A DNA stretch of 42,749 nt, taken from the NCBI GenBank assembly GCA_038217425.1, contig JBBQPM010000042.1, positions 1 through 42,749 on the forward strand, in the 5' to 3' direction. A model generated the notes under the pieces. It worked only from the letters and a program-made list of their open reading frames with translations, searched no databases and was not told the origin of the DNA. A program made the position numbers and the translations under genes. Source of the DNA: JAIEPT01 sp038217425 (GTDB taxonomy: Bacteria; Planctomycetota; Planctomycetia; Gemmatales; Gemmataceae). Below are positions 34,650 through 42,749 of the stretch, in pieces; the first letter of the stretch is position 1, and every line of letters begins with the position of its first letter.

Positions 34650-35570
34650 ATGAGCAAGGACGCCTCGCTATCGTTGGTGATCTGTACCTGGAACCGACCC
34701 GCAATGCTCGACCAGACGCTGACCTGCATGCACGCGCTGCGTCCCTGGGGGAACGGGCCTTTGGAAATGATCGCGGTGGACAACAACAGCACGGACGACA
34801 CCGCCGAGGTCATCGCTCGGCACGCAATGACCCTGCCGTTACGGCGCGTGTTCGAACCCAGGCAGGGAATCTCCTACGCGCGTAATGCCGGGATCCGCGC
34901 CGCCCAGGGGGCGTTGATCGTCTGTCTCGACGACGATGTGACGGTGCGGCCCGATTTTCTGCTCCAGTATCGTCAGGCGGCCGAGCGTTGGCCCCGCGCC
35001 AGCTTTTTCGGCGGCCCTATTGAACCTGCGTTCGGAAGTCCGGCGCCGGCGTGGACGACGCAGTTCGCACGCTTCGCGTTCGAGGCGTGCGGCGGACTCG
35101 ATCTGGGCCCCGAGGAACGCCCCTTCCTGAGGCATGAATCTCCTTACGGCGCCAACATGGCGTACCGCGCGACCGCACTCCCGGAAATTCTTTTCGATCC
35201 CGCCTTCGGACGCGTCGGGGGGAGTCGACTTGCCGGCGAGGAGTCCCTCTTCGTCGACCAACTCAGCGCGGCTGGCCACCACGGAATCTGGGCGCCGGGC
35301 GTCCCCGTTCGGCATCATCTGGAACCCGACCGCTTGCAGTCGGACTTCATTTGCCATGATTTCTATTGCAAAGGGCGGACCGCCCAGCTCTTCGAACGCA
35401 AGCGCTGCGTTTCCCCTTCGATGTCCGCCTGGCGAACCAGGCTGCGAATCCTTCGCCTCAAGTTCAAGAGTCAGTGGGAACGCTTCAGGCTCGGCGCCCC
35501 GGAACTGCCGACGAGCGCCGACCTCGCCTGGATGCAGGGCTATCGCGACGAACTCCGCAAAGCTTCGTAG
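34650..35570 (+). CDS. GT2-family glycosyltransferase
   Basis: A 306-residue inverting glycosyltransferase of the GT-A fold. N-terminal motifs are LSLVICTWNRPAMLDQTL, VDNNSTDDTAEVI (nucleotide binding), and CLDDDVTVRPDF (a metal-binding DxD-like element). YGANMAYRA follows, then an ED-like GEESLF. The rest is a helical C-terminus with basic residues, without transmembrane segments, so it probably acts at the cytoplasmic face. The substrate is unknown. It follows the BBP7 gene by 29 bp and is followed by another GT2 gene 13 bp on, so the three genes could be one operon. A cell-surface glycan role is inferred from that context. Confidence 0.88.
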   Translation: MSKDASLSLVICTWNRPAMLDQTLTCMHALRPWGNGPLEMIAVDNNSTDDTAEVIARHAMTLPLRRVFEPRQGISYARNAGIRAAQGALIVCLDDDVTVRPDFLLQYRQAAERWPRASFFGGPIEPAFGSPAPAWTTQFARFAFEACGGLDLGPEERPFLRHESPYGANMAYRATALPEILFDPAFGRVGGSRLAGEESLFVDQLSAAGHHGIWAPGVPVRHHLEPDRLQSDFICHDFYCKGRTAQLFERKRCVSPSMSAWRTRLRILRLKFKSQWERFRLGAPELPTSADLAWMQGYRDELRKAS

Positions 35571-35583
35571 CAGGAGGCGAGCA

Positions 35584-36429
35584 ATGTCCGTTCTCACGTA
35601 TCTCGTCACGAACTACAACAACGGGCGTTTCCTCCCTGATTGTCTCGAATCGCTCCAGCGGCAAACTGATTCGCGCTGGCAAGCGCTCGTCGTTGACGAC
35701 GCCAGTACCGACGATTCGCTCGACGTTCTCAAACCCTGGCTCGGCGACCAGATCCGCCTCGTCGTCAATCCGCACAACCTCGGCCGAATCGGAACCCTGC
35801 GTCGCTGTCTGGACCTGGCGGAAACCGACCTCGTCGCCCTCCTGGATCCCGACGATGCGCTGGAGTCGCAAACGACCGCGCGCGTCTTGCAGACTTACGA
35901 AACCAGGCCGGACGCCGGGTTCGTTTACTCCAAGATGCAGTGCTACGACCTCACGTTCACCGTGGCGCAAGAAATCCTCGGACGAGCGCTGGCTCCCTGG
36001 GAGACCTGCATGACGGCTGGGCACGTGCCCAATCTAAGGACGTTTCGCATGAGCGCGTATCGCCAGACCGCGGGGTTGGATGAGACGATGCTCTATGCCG
36101 AGGATGCGGATCTGATCTACAAACTCGAGGAAGTGACTCGGCCAATCTTCATCGACGAAGTTCTCTACAAGTACCGGATCGTGCCGACGTCGCTCAGTCA
36201 CGAACCGGTGAAGAAAACGATCGGCCGAAAGAACAACGTGCGCGCCCGTCAAAACGCCCTCGCGCGACGCGGCATCGGCGGGCTCTTGGGCGTGTGTCAT
36301 CGCCTGCGGTTTTGGGCGGAGTACTGGCGCTATCGAGATCAGACGCGTCTGTTCGAGCAGCGTCTCTTGAACCGTGGACTCGAGTTGCTCACACGGGCCG
36401 AACATCGTTTTCGGAATCGGGCGGGATAG
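35584..36429 (+). CDS. GT2-family glycosyltransferase
   Basis: A 281-residue GT-A glycosyltransferase. Its ATG follows a strong CAGGAGG site, seven bases before the start. Family motifs are LVTNYNNGRFLPDCLESLQR, VVDDASTDDSLDVLKPW, and ALLDPDDAL (DxD). The helical C-terminus (LLGVCHRLRFWAEYWRYRDQ) may be membrane-associated. It is distinct from, but similar in type to, the previous gene. A longer frame reaches upstream to 35134, but it is covered by the preceding GT2 gene. The donor and acceptor are unknown. The pair may decorate a surface polysaccharide. Confidence 0.88.
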   Translation: MSVLTYLVTNYNNGRFLPDCLESLQRQTDSRWQALVVDDASTDDSLDVLKPWLGDQIRLVVNPHNLGRIGTLRRCLDLAETDLVALLDPDDALESQTTARVLQTYETRPDAGFVYSKMQCYDLTFTVAQEILGRALAPWETCMTAGHVPNLRTFRMSAYRQTAGLDETMLYAEDADLIYKLEEVTRPIFIDEVLYKYRIVPTSLSHEPVKKTIGRKNNVRARQNALARRGIGGLLGVCHRLRFWAEYWRYRDQTRLFEQRLLNRGLELLTRAEHRFRNRAG

Positions 36430-36444
36430 CAGCCGGGCAATCGC

Positions 36445-38049
36445 TCAAACTTGCAACACCCCGGTGCGAAACGGTAGCCCCGCGTCGTGGCGCAAACTCA
36501 CCGCCAGCGCTTCGAGCAACGCCGCCCGCGTGTCCGGCGGATCGACGATGCGATCCACCCACAACCGCGCCGCCGCGTAGCGGACGTCGGTCTGCTCCAA
36601 ATAACTCGCCTCCACCTTGCGGCGCAACTCCTGCATCTCCGCCGCGTCAACCTCGTGCCCCTGACGCTTCAGCGCCGAGATCTGAATGTCGAGTAGCGTA
36701 TCCGCGGCCTGCTCGCCGCCCATGACGGCGTACTTCGCGGTCGGCCAGGCGAAAATGAAACGCGGGTCGAACGCCTTACCGCACAACGCGTAGTTCCCGG
36801 CCCCGTACGAACCGCCCAGAATGACGGTCAGCTTGGGGACGACGCTGTTGCTGATGACGTTGACGAGCTTGGCGCCGGAGCGGATGATGCCCGCCTGCTC
36901 GGAATCCCGGCCCACCATGAAGCCGTTGACGTCTTGCAGAAAGAGCAAGGGGATGCGTGATTGATTGCAGTCCATGATGAAGCGCGCCGCCTTGTCCGCG
37001 GCGTCGACGTAGATGACGCCGCCGAACTGCAGCGAGCCGGCAGGGGTCTTGCAGCGCTTCTTCTGGTTGGCGACGACGCCGATCGGCACGCCGCCGAGTC
37101 TGCCGTAGCCGCACACGAGCGTCGGCCCGAAGTCGGCCTTATACTCGTCGAACGGTGCCGCGTCGAGCAGGCACGGCAACACTTCGCGGATGTCGTACTC
37201 CTGCCGGTTCGTCGCCGGGAAGTGCCGCATGATCTCCGCGACCGGCCGGCCCGGCGCTACCGTAAGGTCAACGCGGGGCACGTCGGCGGGGAGCGCTTCA
37301 ATCAAGCGGCGTAGACGTTCCAGACAGCTCGGCTCGTCGGCTTCGCGAAAGTCGATGGTGCCGGAGATGGCGGCGTGCATCTTCGCGCCCCCCAGGTCTT
37401 CGTGACTGACGATCTGCCCGATCGCCGCCTTGACGAGCGCCGGGCCGGCGAGGTACAGACCGCTGCCTTCGGTCATCAGAAGTTTATCGCACATGACGGG
37501 GAGATACCCGCCGCCGGCGACGCAGTTGCCCATGATCGCCGCGAGTTGCGGGATGCCCTGCGCGGAGATGACCGCGTTGTTGCGGAAGATTCGGCCAAAG
37601 TCGTCTTCGTCAGGAAAGACCTCGTCTTGCAGCGGCAAAAAGACGCCGGCGCTGTCGACGAGATAGACGAGCGGCAGGCGATTTTCCATGGCGATGCGTT
37701 GAGCGCGGAGCACCTTTTTCGCGGTCATCGGGAAGAAGGCGCCGGCCTTCACGGTGGCGTCGTTTGCGACGATCATGAGCCGGCGGCCATGCACCTGAGC
37801 GACGCCGGTAACGACGCCCGCGGAGGGAGCGCCGCCCCAATCGCGGTACATGTTCCAGGCGGCCCACAGCCCCAGTTCGAGGAACTCGCTGCCGGGATCG
37901 ACGAGGCGAGCGATGCGTTCGCGCGCGGTGAGACGCTGCTTTTGGTGTTGGCGATCGATCGCCGCGGCTCCGCCGCCGAGGCGCATCGTCTCTTCGAGCG
38001 ACCTCAGTTCGGCGCGGAAGGCGTCGAGATCGAATGCGGTAGCGGTCAT
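36445..38049 (-). CDS. Acyl-CoA carboxylase carboxyltransferase (beta) subunit, methylcrotonyl-type
   Basis: A 534-residue carboxyltransferase subunit of a biotin-dependent acyl-CoA carboxylase (methylcrotonyl- or propionyl-CoA type), acting in leucine or odd-chain fatty acid degradation. It has two crotonase-like domains. Blocks include RQHQKQRLTARERIARLVDP, YLVDSAGVFLPLQDEVFPDE, GIPQLAAIMGNCVAGGGYLP, RIPLLFLQDVNGFMVGRDSE, and GGSYGAGNYALCGKAFDPRF (oxyanion glycines). The N-terminal half most resembles the methylcrotonyl-CoA form. It overlaps the upstream MFS stop by 4 nt. No biotin-carrying alpha subunit is nearby, so the complex must use one encoded elsewhere. Confidence 0.88.
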   Translation of the reverse strand: MTATAFDLDAFRAELRSLEETMRLGGGAAAIDRQHQKQRLTARERIARLVDPGSEFLELGLWAAWNMYRDWGGAPSAGVVTGVAQVHGRRLMIVANDATVKAGAFFPMTAKKVLRAQRIAMENRLPLVYLVDSAGVFLPLQDEVFPDEDDFGRIFRNNAVISAQGIPQLAAIMGNCVAGGGYLPVMCDKLLMTEGSGLYLAGPALVKAAIGQIVSHEDLGGAKMHAAISGTIDFREADEPSCLERLRRLIEALPADVPRVDLTVAPGRPVAEIMRHFPATNRQEYDIREVLPCLLDAAPFDEYKADFGPTLVCGYGRLGGVPIGVVANQKKRCKTPAGSLQFGGVIYVDAADKAARFIMDCNQSRIPLLFLQDVNGFMVGRDSEQAGIIRSGAKLVNVISNSVVPKLTVILGGSYGAGNYALCGKAFDPRFIFAWPTAKYAVMGGEQAADTLLDIQISALKRQGHEVDAAEMQELRRKVEASYLEQTDVRYAAARLWVDRIVDPPDTRAALLEALAVSLRHDAGLPFRTGVLQV

Positions 38050-39365
38050 GCGGTAGCCAACCTCGGTTCGTCAGGTTCCAACGGATCGGAAGCGTCAATA
38101 AACAGGCCGACGATCGCGATGAGAACGAACGCGCCGCCGAGCATCCAAAAAACGCCGGGCCAGCCCCATTGACTCTTGGACACATAAAAGACGGCTTGCG
38201 GCGTGAAGAAGGCGCCGAAGTTGCCCCACATATTGCTCCAGCCCAGGACGATGCCGACGTTGCGTTTACCCACGTCGAGCGTGAAGCCCCAGATGGCGGG
38301 TAGACACAAATCGCTGAAGAAGGCCATAAAGCCGAGCAGTACGACGAGGAGCCAGGGATTGACGACACGATCCGAATCGAAGGCCACGACGAGCGCGAGA
38401 GCGACGTAGAATCCCGCGGAGATGAAGCGAGGCAGCGTCATCGGTAGCATGCGACCGAGACGTTTGCCGAAACGCCCGGTCAAGTAGTCGGTGAGCCTGC
38501 CCCCCAGAAGCAGCGCGGGGAGGTTGAAAACCATGACGGTGAAGACCATCCATGCTCGGTCGCTGACCTCTCTCACTCGGTAGACATCTTCGAGGAAGGA
38601 GTTGAGATTCGTAAGAATGAATACCCAGCCAAAGTTGACGCCGAACTGCACGAAGGACGACATCCACAGTCCCTTGTGGGTGAGCAAACGTAGCCAAGGG
38701 GTCTTGACGAGCGCGGCGTCGGCGGGTTTGCCGGCGCCTTCGATCAGCCGAGCCTCGGCGTCGTTGACCCAGGGGTGCTCGCGAGGACGGTCGCGGAAGA
38801 ACCAGTAGTAGAAGGTGCCGAAGGCGACGCCGCCGACGCCGAGGGCGTACATGACTTCGCGCCAGCCGTACTGGAGGATTAGAGCGGGGATGATGAGCGG
38901 GGTGACAGTGCCGCCGAACCGCCCGCCGAAGCTGACGACTGCGCTCCAGGTCCCCTTCGTGCTCTCGTTGGACCACTGCCGGATCATGCCGGCACACGCA
39001 GGATAAGCCCCCGCTTCGAAAAGCCCGCAGCCCAATCGGTAAAAGACGAAGTCGTAGTAGCCGCGAATGGCGCCGATCAGGCCGGTGAACGCCGACCAAA
39101 CGATCATATAAATCGAGAGCATCTTGCGGACGCCGAAGCGGTCGCTCAGCATGCCCATCGGGATTTGGCCGAGCGCGTACGTCAAGAAAAACGCGGAGCG
39201 GATATCCTTCATGTCGCTCTCTTCGAGCTTGAGGTCGTCTCGAATGAGGGTGTCGGACGTGCTGAGGCAGTAGCGGTCGAGGTACAAGAGCAACGCGACG
39301 CCGGTGGCGATCGCGAGTACCATGAAACGCACTTTGGTGGGTCGTTGCGGGGAGACGTCGGTCAT
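38046..39365 (-). CDS. MFS transporter, anion:cation symporter-like
   Basis: A 439-residue MFS transporter. The ATG at 39365 (MTDVSPQRPTKVRFMVLAIA) is preferred; an upstream extension to 39458 reads through a palindromic repeat and gives no family sequence. There are about 12 transmembrane segments. Family motifs include LYLDRYCLSTSDTLIRDDLK, GQIPMGMLSDRFGVRKMLSI (the MFS G-x-x-x-D-R-x-G-x-R-K motif), and GCGLFEAGAYPACAGMIRQW, which fits the ACS subgroup that moves sugar acids or other organic anions. The overlap with the downstream carboxylase suggests that its substrate feeds or leaves the same pathway, but this is inference. Confidence 0.85.
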   Translation of the reverse strand: MTDVSPQRPTKVRFMVLAIATGVALLLYLDRYCLSTSDTLIRDDLKLEESDMKDIRSAFFLTYALGQIPMGMLSDRFGVRKMLSIYMIVWSAFTGLIGAIRGYYDFVFYRLGCGLFEAGAYPACAGMIRQWSNESTKGTWSAVVSFGGRFGGTVTPLIIPALILQYGWREVMYALGVGGVAFGTFYYWFFRDRPREHPWVNDAEARLIEGAGKPADAALVKTPWLRLLTHKGLWMSSFVQFGVNFGWVFILTNLNSFLEDVYRVREVSDRAWMVFTVMVFNLPALLLGGRLTDYLTGRFGKRLGRMLPMTLPRFISAGFYVALALVVAFDSDRVVNPWLLVVLLGFMAFFSDLCLPAIWGFTLDVGKRNVGIVLGWSNMWGNFGAFFTPQAVFYVSKSQWGWPGVFWMLGGAFVLIAIVGLFIDASDPLEPDEPRLATA

Positions 39366-39389
39366 GGAAGGTGTCGTTCTCTTTTTGGA

Positions 39390-39448
39390 GAAAGCCCAGG
39401 GATGGTATCCCTGGGAAAGTCCCCAGGGATAGCCATCCCTGGGCTTTC
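39390..39448. repeat. REPIN-like inverted pair of family A palindromes
   Basis: The arm 39390-39415 begins GAAAGCCCAGGGATGG and the inverted arm 39421-39448 begins CCCCAGGGATAGCCATCCCT. They are near-perfect reverse complements over about 26 bases, with one single-base gap, and only five bases between them. Each unit alone forms a hairpin too. It lies between argS and the MFS gene. It could act as a strong RNA hairpin or be a mobile-element-like dispersed pair. Confidence 0.88.
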
Positions 39449-39471
39449 GAAGTGTCATCCTACCAGACCCG

Positions 39472-41289
39472 CTACATGCGTTCCACCGTGCGGATGCCTA
39501 AAAGTTCCAGACATTTCTGAATCGTCCGCGCCGTCAGATCGCACAACAGCAGCCGGCTCTCCCTGATCTCCGGCGACGACGCCCGCAGCACCGGGCAATT
39601 CTGGAAGAAGCCGCTGTAGGCTTTCGACAGATCCCACAGGTAACTCGTGACGAAGTTCGGCTGATACTCGGCGGCGGCGACGCGCAGGTATTCCTCGAGC
39701 CGCAGCAACTGAAAGGCGAGGGCGCGCTCGTGCGGTTCCGCGAGAATCACCGCCGGCGGATCGTCGCGGTATTTCGCGACCAGGGCGCCCGCCTTGCGAA
39801 AGATGCCGCGGTTGCGGACGTAAGCATATTGCATATACGCGCCGGTGTTGCCGGTCATGGCCAACATCTTCTGCCAACTGAAGCGGTAGTCGCTGGTGCG
39901 GTTCTGGCACAGATCGGCATACTTGACGGCGCCGATACCGACGGCTTCCTTGATCGCCTCGAGTTCGCCCACTTCGAGCGGCGTGACCTCTTCCCCCGCG
40001 GCCAGGGCTTCTTGACGCGCCTCCTCATACACCGTTCCGGCACGTTCGACCGCCTCCTGGATCAACGAACCCAGTTCGATCACGCCCCCCTCGCGCGTCT
40101 TGAGCGGCCGACCGTCGTCGCCCAGCACCGATCCGAAGGAAACGTGCTCGAACGCCACGTTGTCGTACCCCCAGCGCCGCGCCGTCTCGAAGACATTGCG
40201 GAAGTGCAGCGCCTGCCGGGAATCGACAACGTACAGAATCGCATCGGGCTTCCACGTCTCGATGCGATGACGGATCGTCGCCAGGTCGGTCGTCGTGTAG
40301 GTGAAGGCGCCGTCGCGTTTCTGAATCAGCGACGGCGGCTCCTTCTCATCCAGGAAGATCGCGATCGCCCCCTGACTTTCGCGGGCGATCCCTTTCGCTT
40401 GCAGATCCGCGACCACGCTCGGCAGCATCGGCTGGTAGAAACTTTCGCCCAGCGATTCGTCGAACTGGATGTCGAGCCGTTTGTAAATCGGCTTCAGATC
40501 TTCCAGGCAGTTCGGGATGAACAGGTTCCAGAGCCGAAGATTCTCTTCGTCGAAGGTGTGGAGTTTCGACGTCTCCTTGCGCGCCGCATCGGCCACGATC
40601 TTGGCGACCTGGATCGCTTCGTCGGTGAACTTCGTCGGCTTGTCGCTCGTTTCGTCGTCTTCCTCGGCCGCGACAGGCTTGGTGATTTCACGTACGAGGA
40701 CGTACAGGCGGGCGAGTTCGCGGACGGGGTCCTTGTCCATCCCCTTTTGCTGGGCGTAGTTCTTGTAGCCGAAGAGCATCATGCCGAACTGCGTGCCCCA
40801 GTCGCCGAGATGGTTATCGCCGACGACGGTATGGCCCAGGAAGCGGAGCAGGCGGATGAGGCTGTCGCCGATGATGGTGCTGCGGAGATGGCCGACGTGC
40901 ATCGGCTTGGCGACGTTGGGCCCGCTGAAGTCGATGACGTAGGTCTTGGCCTTCGCCGCGGGGGCAACGCCCAGGCGCGGATCGCGCGCGATTTCGCGCA
41001 GCCGCGCCGCCATCCAGTCGCTGCGGAGACGAAGGTTGATGAACCCGGGGCCGGCGATCTCGGGCGTTTCGAGAAGATCGCCCAGCGGCAGACGCTCGAC
41101 GATTTCCTGGGCGACCTCGCGCGGCTTCTTGCCGAGCGTCTTGGCGAGGCTCATGGCCGCGTTGAGCTGGTAGTCGCCATGCTTGGCGTCCTGCGTCGGC
41201 TTGACCATCGCCACGTAGGTTTCGGGATCGGCCACAAGCCCGGCGAGGGCCAGGCGGATCGGTTCTTGGACGTGTTCTAACAGGTGCAT
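39472..41289 (-). CDS. argS: Arginyl-tRNA synthetase
   Basis: A 605-residue class I tRNA synthetase that charges tRNA-Arg. The N-terminal Add-1 domain is at about 1-90. The HIGH-class motif is HVGH at 131-134, in FSGPNVAKPMHVGHLRSTII. GDNHLGDWGTQFGMMLFGYK is the typical ArgRS region. The KMSK site is represented by PLKTREGG, as in ArgRS proteins lacking the canonical motif. The C-terminal helical DALR anticodon-binding domain (QYAYVRNRGIFRKAG to the end, LGIRTVERM) is complete. The ATG at 41289 is preceded by GAGGAT. The gene follows a 2-hydroxyacid dehydrogenase gene across a strong palindrome and is followed by another. Confidence 0.95.
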   Translation of the reverse strand: MHLLEHVQEPIRLALAGLVADPETYVAMVKPTQDAKHGDYQLNAAMSLAKTLGKKPREVAQEIVERLPLGDLLETPEIAGPGFINLRLRSDWMAARLREIARDPRLGVAPAAKAKTYVIDFSGPNVAKPMHVGHLRSTIIGDSLIRLLRFLGHTVVGDNHLGDWGTQFGMMLFGYKNYAQQKGMDKDPVRELARLYVLVREITKPVAAEEDDETSDKPTKFTDEAIQVAKIVADAARKETSKLHTFDEENLRLWNLFIPNCLEDLKPIYKRLDIQFDESLGESFYQPMLPSVVADLQAKGIARESQGAIAIFLDEKEPPSLIQKRDGAFTYTTTDLATIRHRIETWKPDAILYVVDSRQALHFRNVFETARRWGYDNVAFEHVSFGSVLGDDGRPLKTREGGVIELGSLIQEAVERAGTVYEEARQEALAAGEEVTPLEVGELEAIKEAVGIGAVKYADLCQNRTSDYRFSWQKMLAMTGNTGAYMQYAYVRNRGIFRKAGALVAKYRDDPPAVILAEPHERALAFQLLRLEEYLRVAAAEYQPNFVTSYLWDLSKAYSGFFQNCPVLRASSPEIRESRLLLCDLTARTIQKCLELLGIRTVERM

Positions 41290-41305
41290 TCGGCAATATC
41301 CTCAG

Positions 41306-41357
41306 GAGCCCGCAGCGCAAGCAAGGCACGCTGGCCCCTTGCTTGCGCTGCGGGCTC
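41306..41357. repeat. Perfect 21-bp-arm palindrome (GAGCC family)
   Basis: The left arm 41306-41326 begins GAGCCCGCAGCGCAAGCAAG, and the right arm 41337-41357 is its exact reverse complement, with a ten-base loop. Its right end is one base from the dehydrogenase stop codon. It shares 16 of 21 positions with the palindrome at 16124. It lies upstream of argS, so it may lie in the argS leader RNA. Confidence 0.9.
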
Positions 41358-41358
41358 A

Positions 41359-42294
41359 TCAATAACCCCACTCGCAATGGACGACGCCTTCCATCGGCAA
41401 CTGCGCGTGCCAGTTGTGCAGGTTACGGATAAAACGCTGCGCCGGCAGCGGCGAAAGGTTCACCGTCTCGCCGCTGTAGTGGGGACTCACCAGCACATTC
41501 GGCATCTTCCAAAACGGATGCTCGCTCGGCAAGGGCTCCACCGCGAACACGTCCAGCCCCGCACTGGCAAGGCGTCCCGATTCGAGCGATGCGAGCAAGG
41601 CGCCTTCGTCCGCGACCGAACCCCGTGAGACGTTGATGAAGATCGCGTCCTGGCGGACCTCGTCGAAAAACGCATGGTCGAGCAAACCCTGCGTCCCGCC
41701 GACCAATGGCGCCGCCACCGCGATTACGTCCGACTCCTGGGCCAGCAGTCGCAGTTCCGAGCCGTCGTACACGCGATCGACGAACGGCGTCGGTTGCGCT
41801 CGCCGCCGAACGCCCACCACGCGCATGCCGTGGGCGCGACCGAGCCGGGCGATGTGTTGGCCGATGTTCCCCAATCCGATGATGCCGAGCGTCTTGCCGG
41901 CCAGATCGCGCATGGTGACGGCGACGCTGCGATCCCAGCGCCGTTCGCATTGGTGCCGATGCACCAGGTGTAGATTTCGACTCAGGATCAGCATCATCGC
42001 CAGCGCGTGCTCGGCAATGGTCGGTCCATAAAGGCCCGCGAGGTTCGTGACGGTCAGCTTGCGCTCGATCGCGTGCGGACAAAGTTCCGCGGGCACGCCG
42101 GCGCTCGCGAGTTGGATCCAGCGGAGGTTCGGCATGGCTGGAATCTGCTCGGCGTCAGGCATTCCGTAACAGATGACGGCCTGCGGATGCGAGGTTGCTT
42201 CGATGAACTCGTAATTCGGAAATGCGTTTCGCCAGCGCGCCAGCTCCCCGTCAGGGAGCCAAGAATGGCACGCCAAGACCGTTTGCTTCTCCAC
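41359..42294 (-). CDS. D-isomer-specific 2-hydroxyacid dehydrogenase
   Basis: A 311-residue NAD(P)-dependent dehydrogenase that interconverts 2-oxo and D-2-hydroxy acids. The nucleotide-binding GLGNIG is at 140-145. The catalytic Arg224 (in NVSRGSV), Glu253 (in VFAVEPLP) and His272 (in SPHYSG) are all present. The C-terminal end of the catalytic domain is short, as in phosphoglycerate-dehydrogenase-like and glyoxylate-type members; the substrate is not predictable. The start is a GTG at 42294 with GAGGA seven bases upstream; a TTG at 42312 would add six residues. It lies upstream of argS on the same strand and may share a transcript with it. Confidence 0.88.
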   Translation of the reverse strand: MEKQTVLACHSWLPDGELARWRNAFPNYEFIEATSHPQAVICYGMPDAEQIPAMPNLRWIQLASAGVPAELCPHAIERKLTVTNLAGLYGPTIAEHALAMMLILSRNLHLVHRHQCERRWDRSVAVTMRDLAGKTLGIIGLGNIGQHIARLGRAHGMRVVGVRRRAQPTPFVDRVYDGSELRLLAQESDVIAVAAPLVGGTQGLLDHAFFDEVRQDAIFINVSRGSVADEGALLASLESGRLASAGLDVFAVEPLPSEHPFWKMPNVLVSPHYSGETVNLSPLPAQRFIRNLHNWHAQLPMEGVVHCEWGY

Positions 42295-42488
42295 GATGGA
42301 TTCCTCGGACAAGAAATGATGTAAGGGAATCGATGGGGTAGAGGATAACGCAGTCCGGCGCCAAAGGAAATGAGAGAATCGAGATTTTCCTGGCGATTTT
42401 GAAAACTCGATTCGGCCGTGGCTAACGACATGAACCTGTGTGACAATGTCCTACTCGGGTAGGAACTTCTTCATTCGGAGGCGCATTC

Positions 42489-42644
42489 ATGCGTTGGCTC
42501 AGTTCGATCACAGCGCTGGCATTCTCGGCAACTCTCGCAGTAGGACAGCCGGACGACGCCAAGCGTTTCGTCCAGTTCAACAGGGCGGAAATGGTCCTCA
42601 CGGCAAAGCTATACCTCACGCGGCCAAGAATGAGGCCGGATTAA
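42489..42644 (+). CDS. Short signal-peptide ORF, possibly truncated
   Basis: A 51-codon frame with a ribosome site (GGAGG, seven bases before the ATG at 42489) and a signal peptide (MRWLSSITALAFSATLAVGQ). It continues PDDAKRFVQFNRAEMVLTAK before stopping at 42644. The good start and the export signal suggest a real gene. The abrupt end suggests a premature stop or a frameshift, because the sequence resembles the opening of a longer secreted protein. Another frame continues only to 42661, so a simple repair is not obvious. Confidence 0.35.
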   Translation: MRWLSSITALAFSATLAVGQPDDAKRFVQFNRAEMVLTAKLYLTRPRMRPD

Positions 42645-42749
42645 AGGTCTGGAATTTATGAGTCATTAAAGATTGCAACTTCTCTCGGTGCTCCGTGGAA
42701 GTCTTTGCCAAGCATCCGTCAATTGCTCCCCGGAAGCCTTCGAATGTTG

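Noticed and set aside
39730..41280. 516-codon plus-strand frame opposite argS
   Set aside because: It is Arg/Asp/Val-rich shadow sequence of argS without recognisable domains.

Overview
The window looks like chromosomal DNA of a planctomycete, most probably a Gemmataceae relative. The evidence is the high GC content and a set of families typical of that group: a planctomycete cytochrome/DUF1549/DUF1553 protein followed by a DUF1501 protein, a BBP7-type outer-membrane barrel protein, a surface protein with the N-terminal motif LEHLEHRLVPA, a LCCL-domain protein, secreted WD40 and HEAT proteins, a triple CAP-domain protein behind a zinc ribbon, and a degenerate Ser/Thr kinase. No tRNA, rRNA or CRISPR array was seen. 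All family calls come from reading the sequence; no database search was run.

Layout. 1-138 is the 3' end of a group II intron (domains V and VI can be folded by eye), followed by a short gene remnant. 451-1179 (-) holds two tandem YceK-like lipoprotein genes, the upstream one frameshifted. 1244-6697 (-) carries a small membrane-anchored SUKH-like protein, a long B12-dependent ribonucleotide reductase and a PP2C phosphatase. 6972-9765 (+) has trmB, a LCCL-domain protein and a DUF6263-like secreted protein. 9897-12717 (-) has four small exported or unknown proteins. 12791-16058 (+) has a pseudokinase with a C-terminal C2H2 finger and an NAD-dependent sugar epimerase, separated by a tandem hairpin repeat. 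16192-24976 (-) has the triple-CAP protein, a WD40 protein, a trehalose-6-phosphate-synthase-like GT20 enzyme and a secreted LEA-like repeat protein. 25204-29767 (+) has the DUF1549/DUF1553-DUF1501 operon and a HEAT protein. 29774-32983 (-) has an RluA-type pseudouridine synthase overlapping fabH, then an MFS transporter. 33187-36429 (+) has a BBP7 protein with a collagen-like tract and two GT2 glycosyltransferases. 36445-42294 (-) has an acyl-CoA carboxylase beta subunit overlapping an MFS transporter, argS and a 2-hydroxyacid dehydrogenase. The window ends with a short signal-peptide ORF.

How the genes relate. Most are single housekeeping genes (nrdJ, trmB, fabH, argS) scattered among planctomycete-specific envelope proteins. 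Translational coupling is suggested by 4-nt overlaps at fabH/RluA-type and at MFS/carboxylase. The GT20 enzyme and the LEA-like protein may share a desiccation or osmotic-stress role, which is inference.

No complete novel defence or biosynthetic system is evident. The least ordinary signals are several families of intergenic palindromes (REPIN-like pairs, GAGCC-type hairpins, a five-unit hairpin tandem), one of which forms the C-terminal codons of a pseudouridine synthase; the intron end with a non-standard domain V loop; and the pseudokinase-zinc finger protein.
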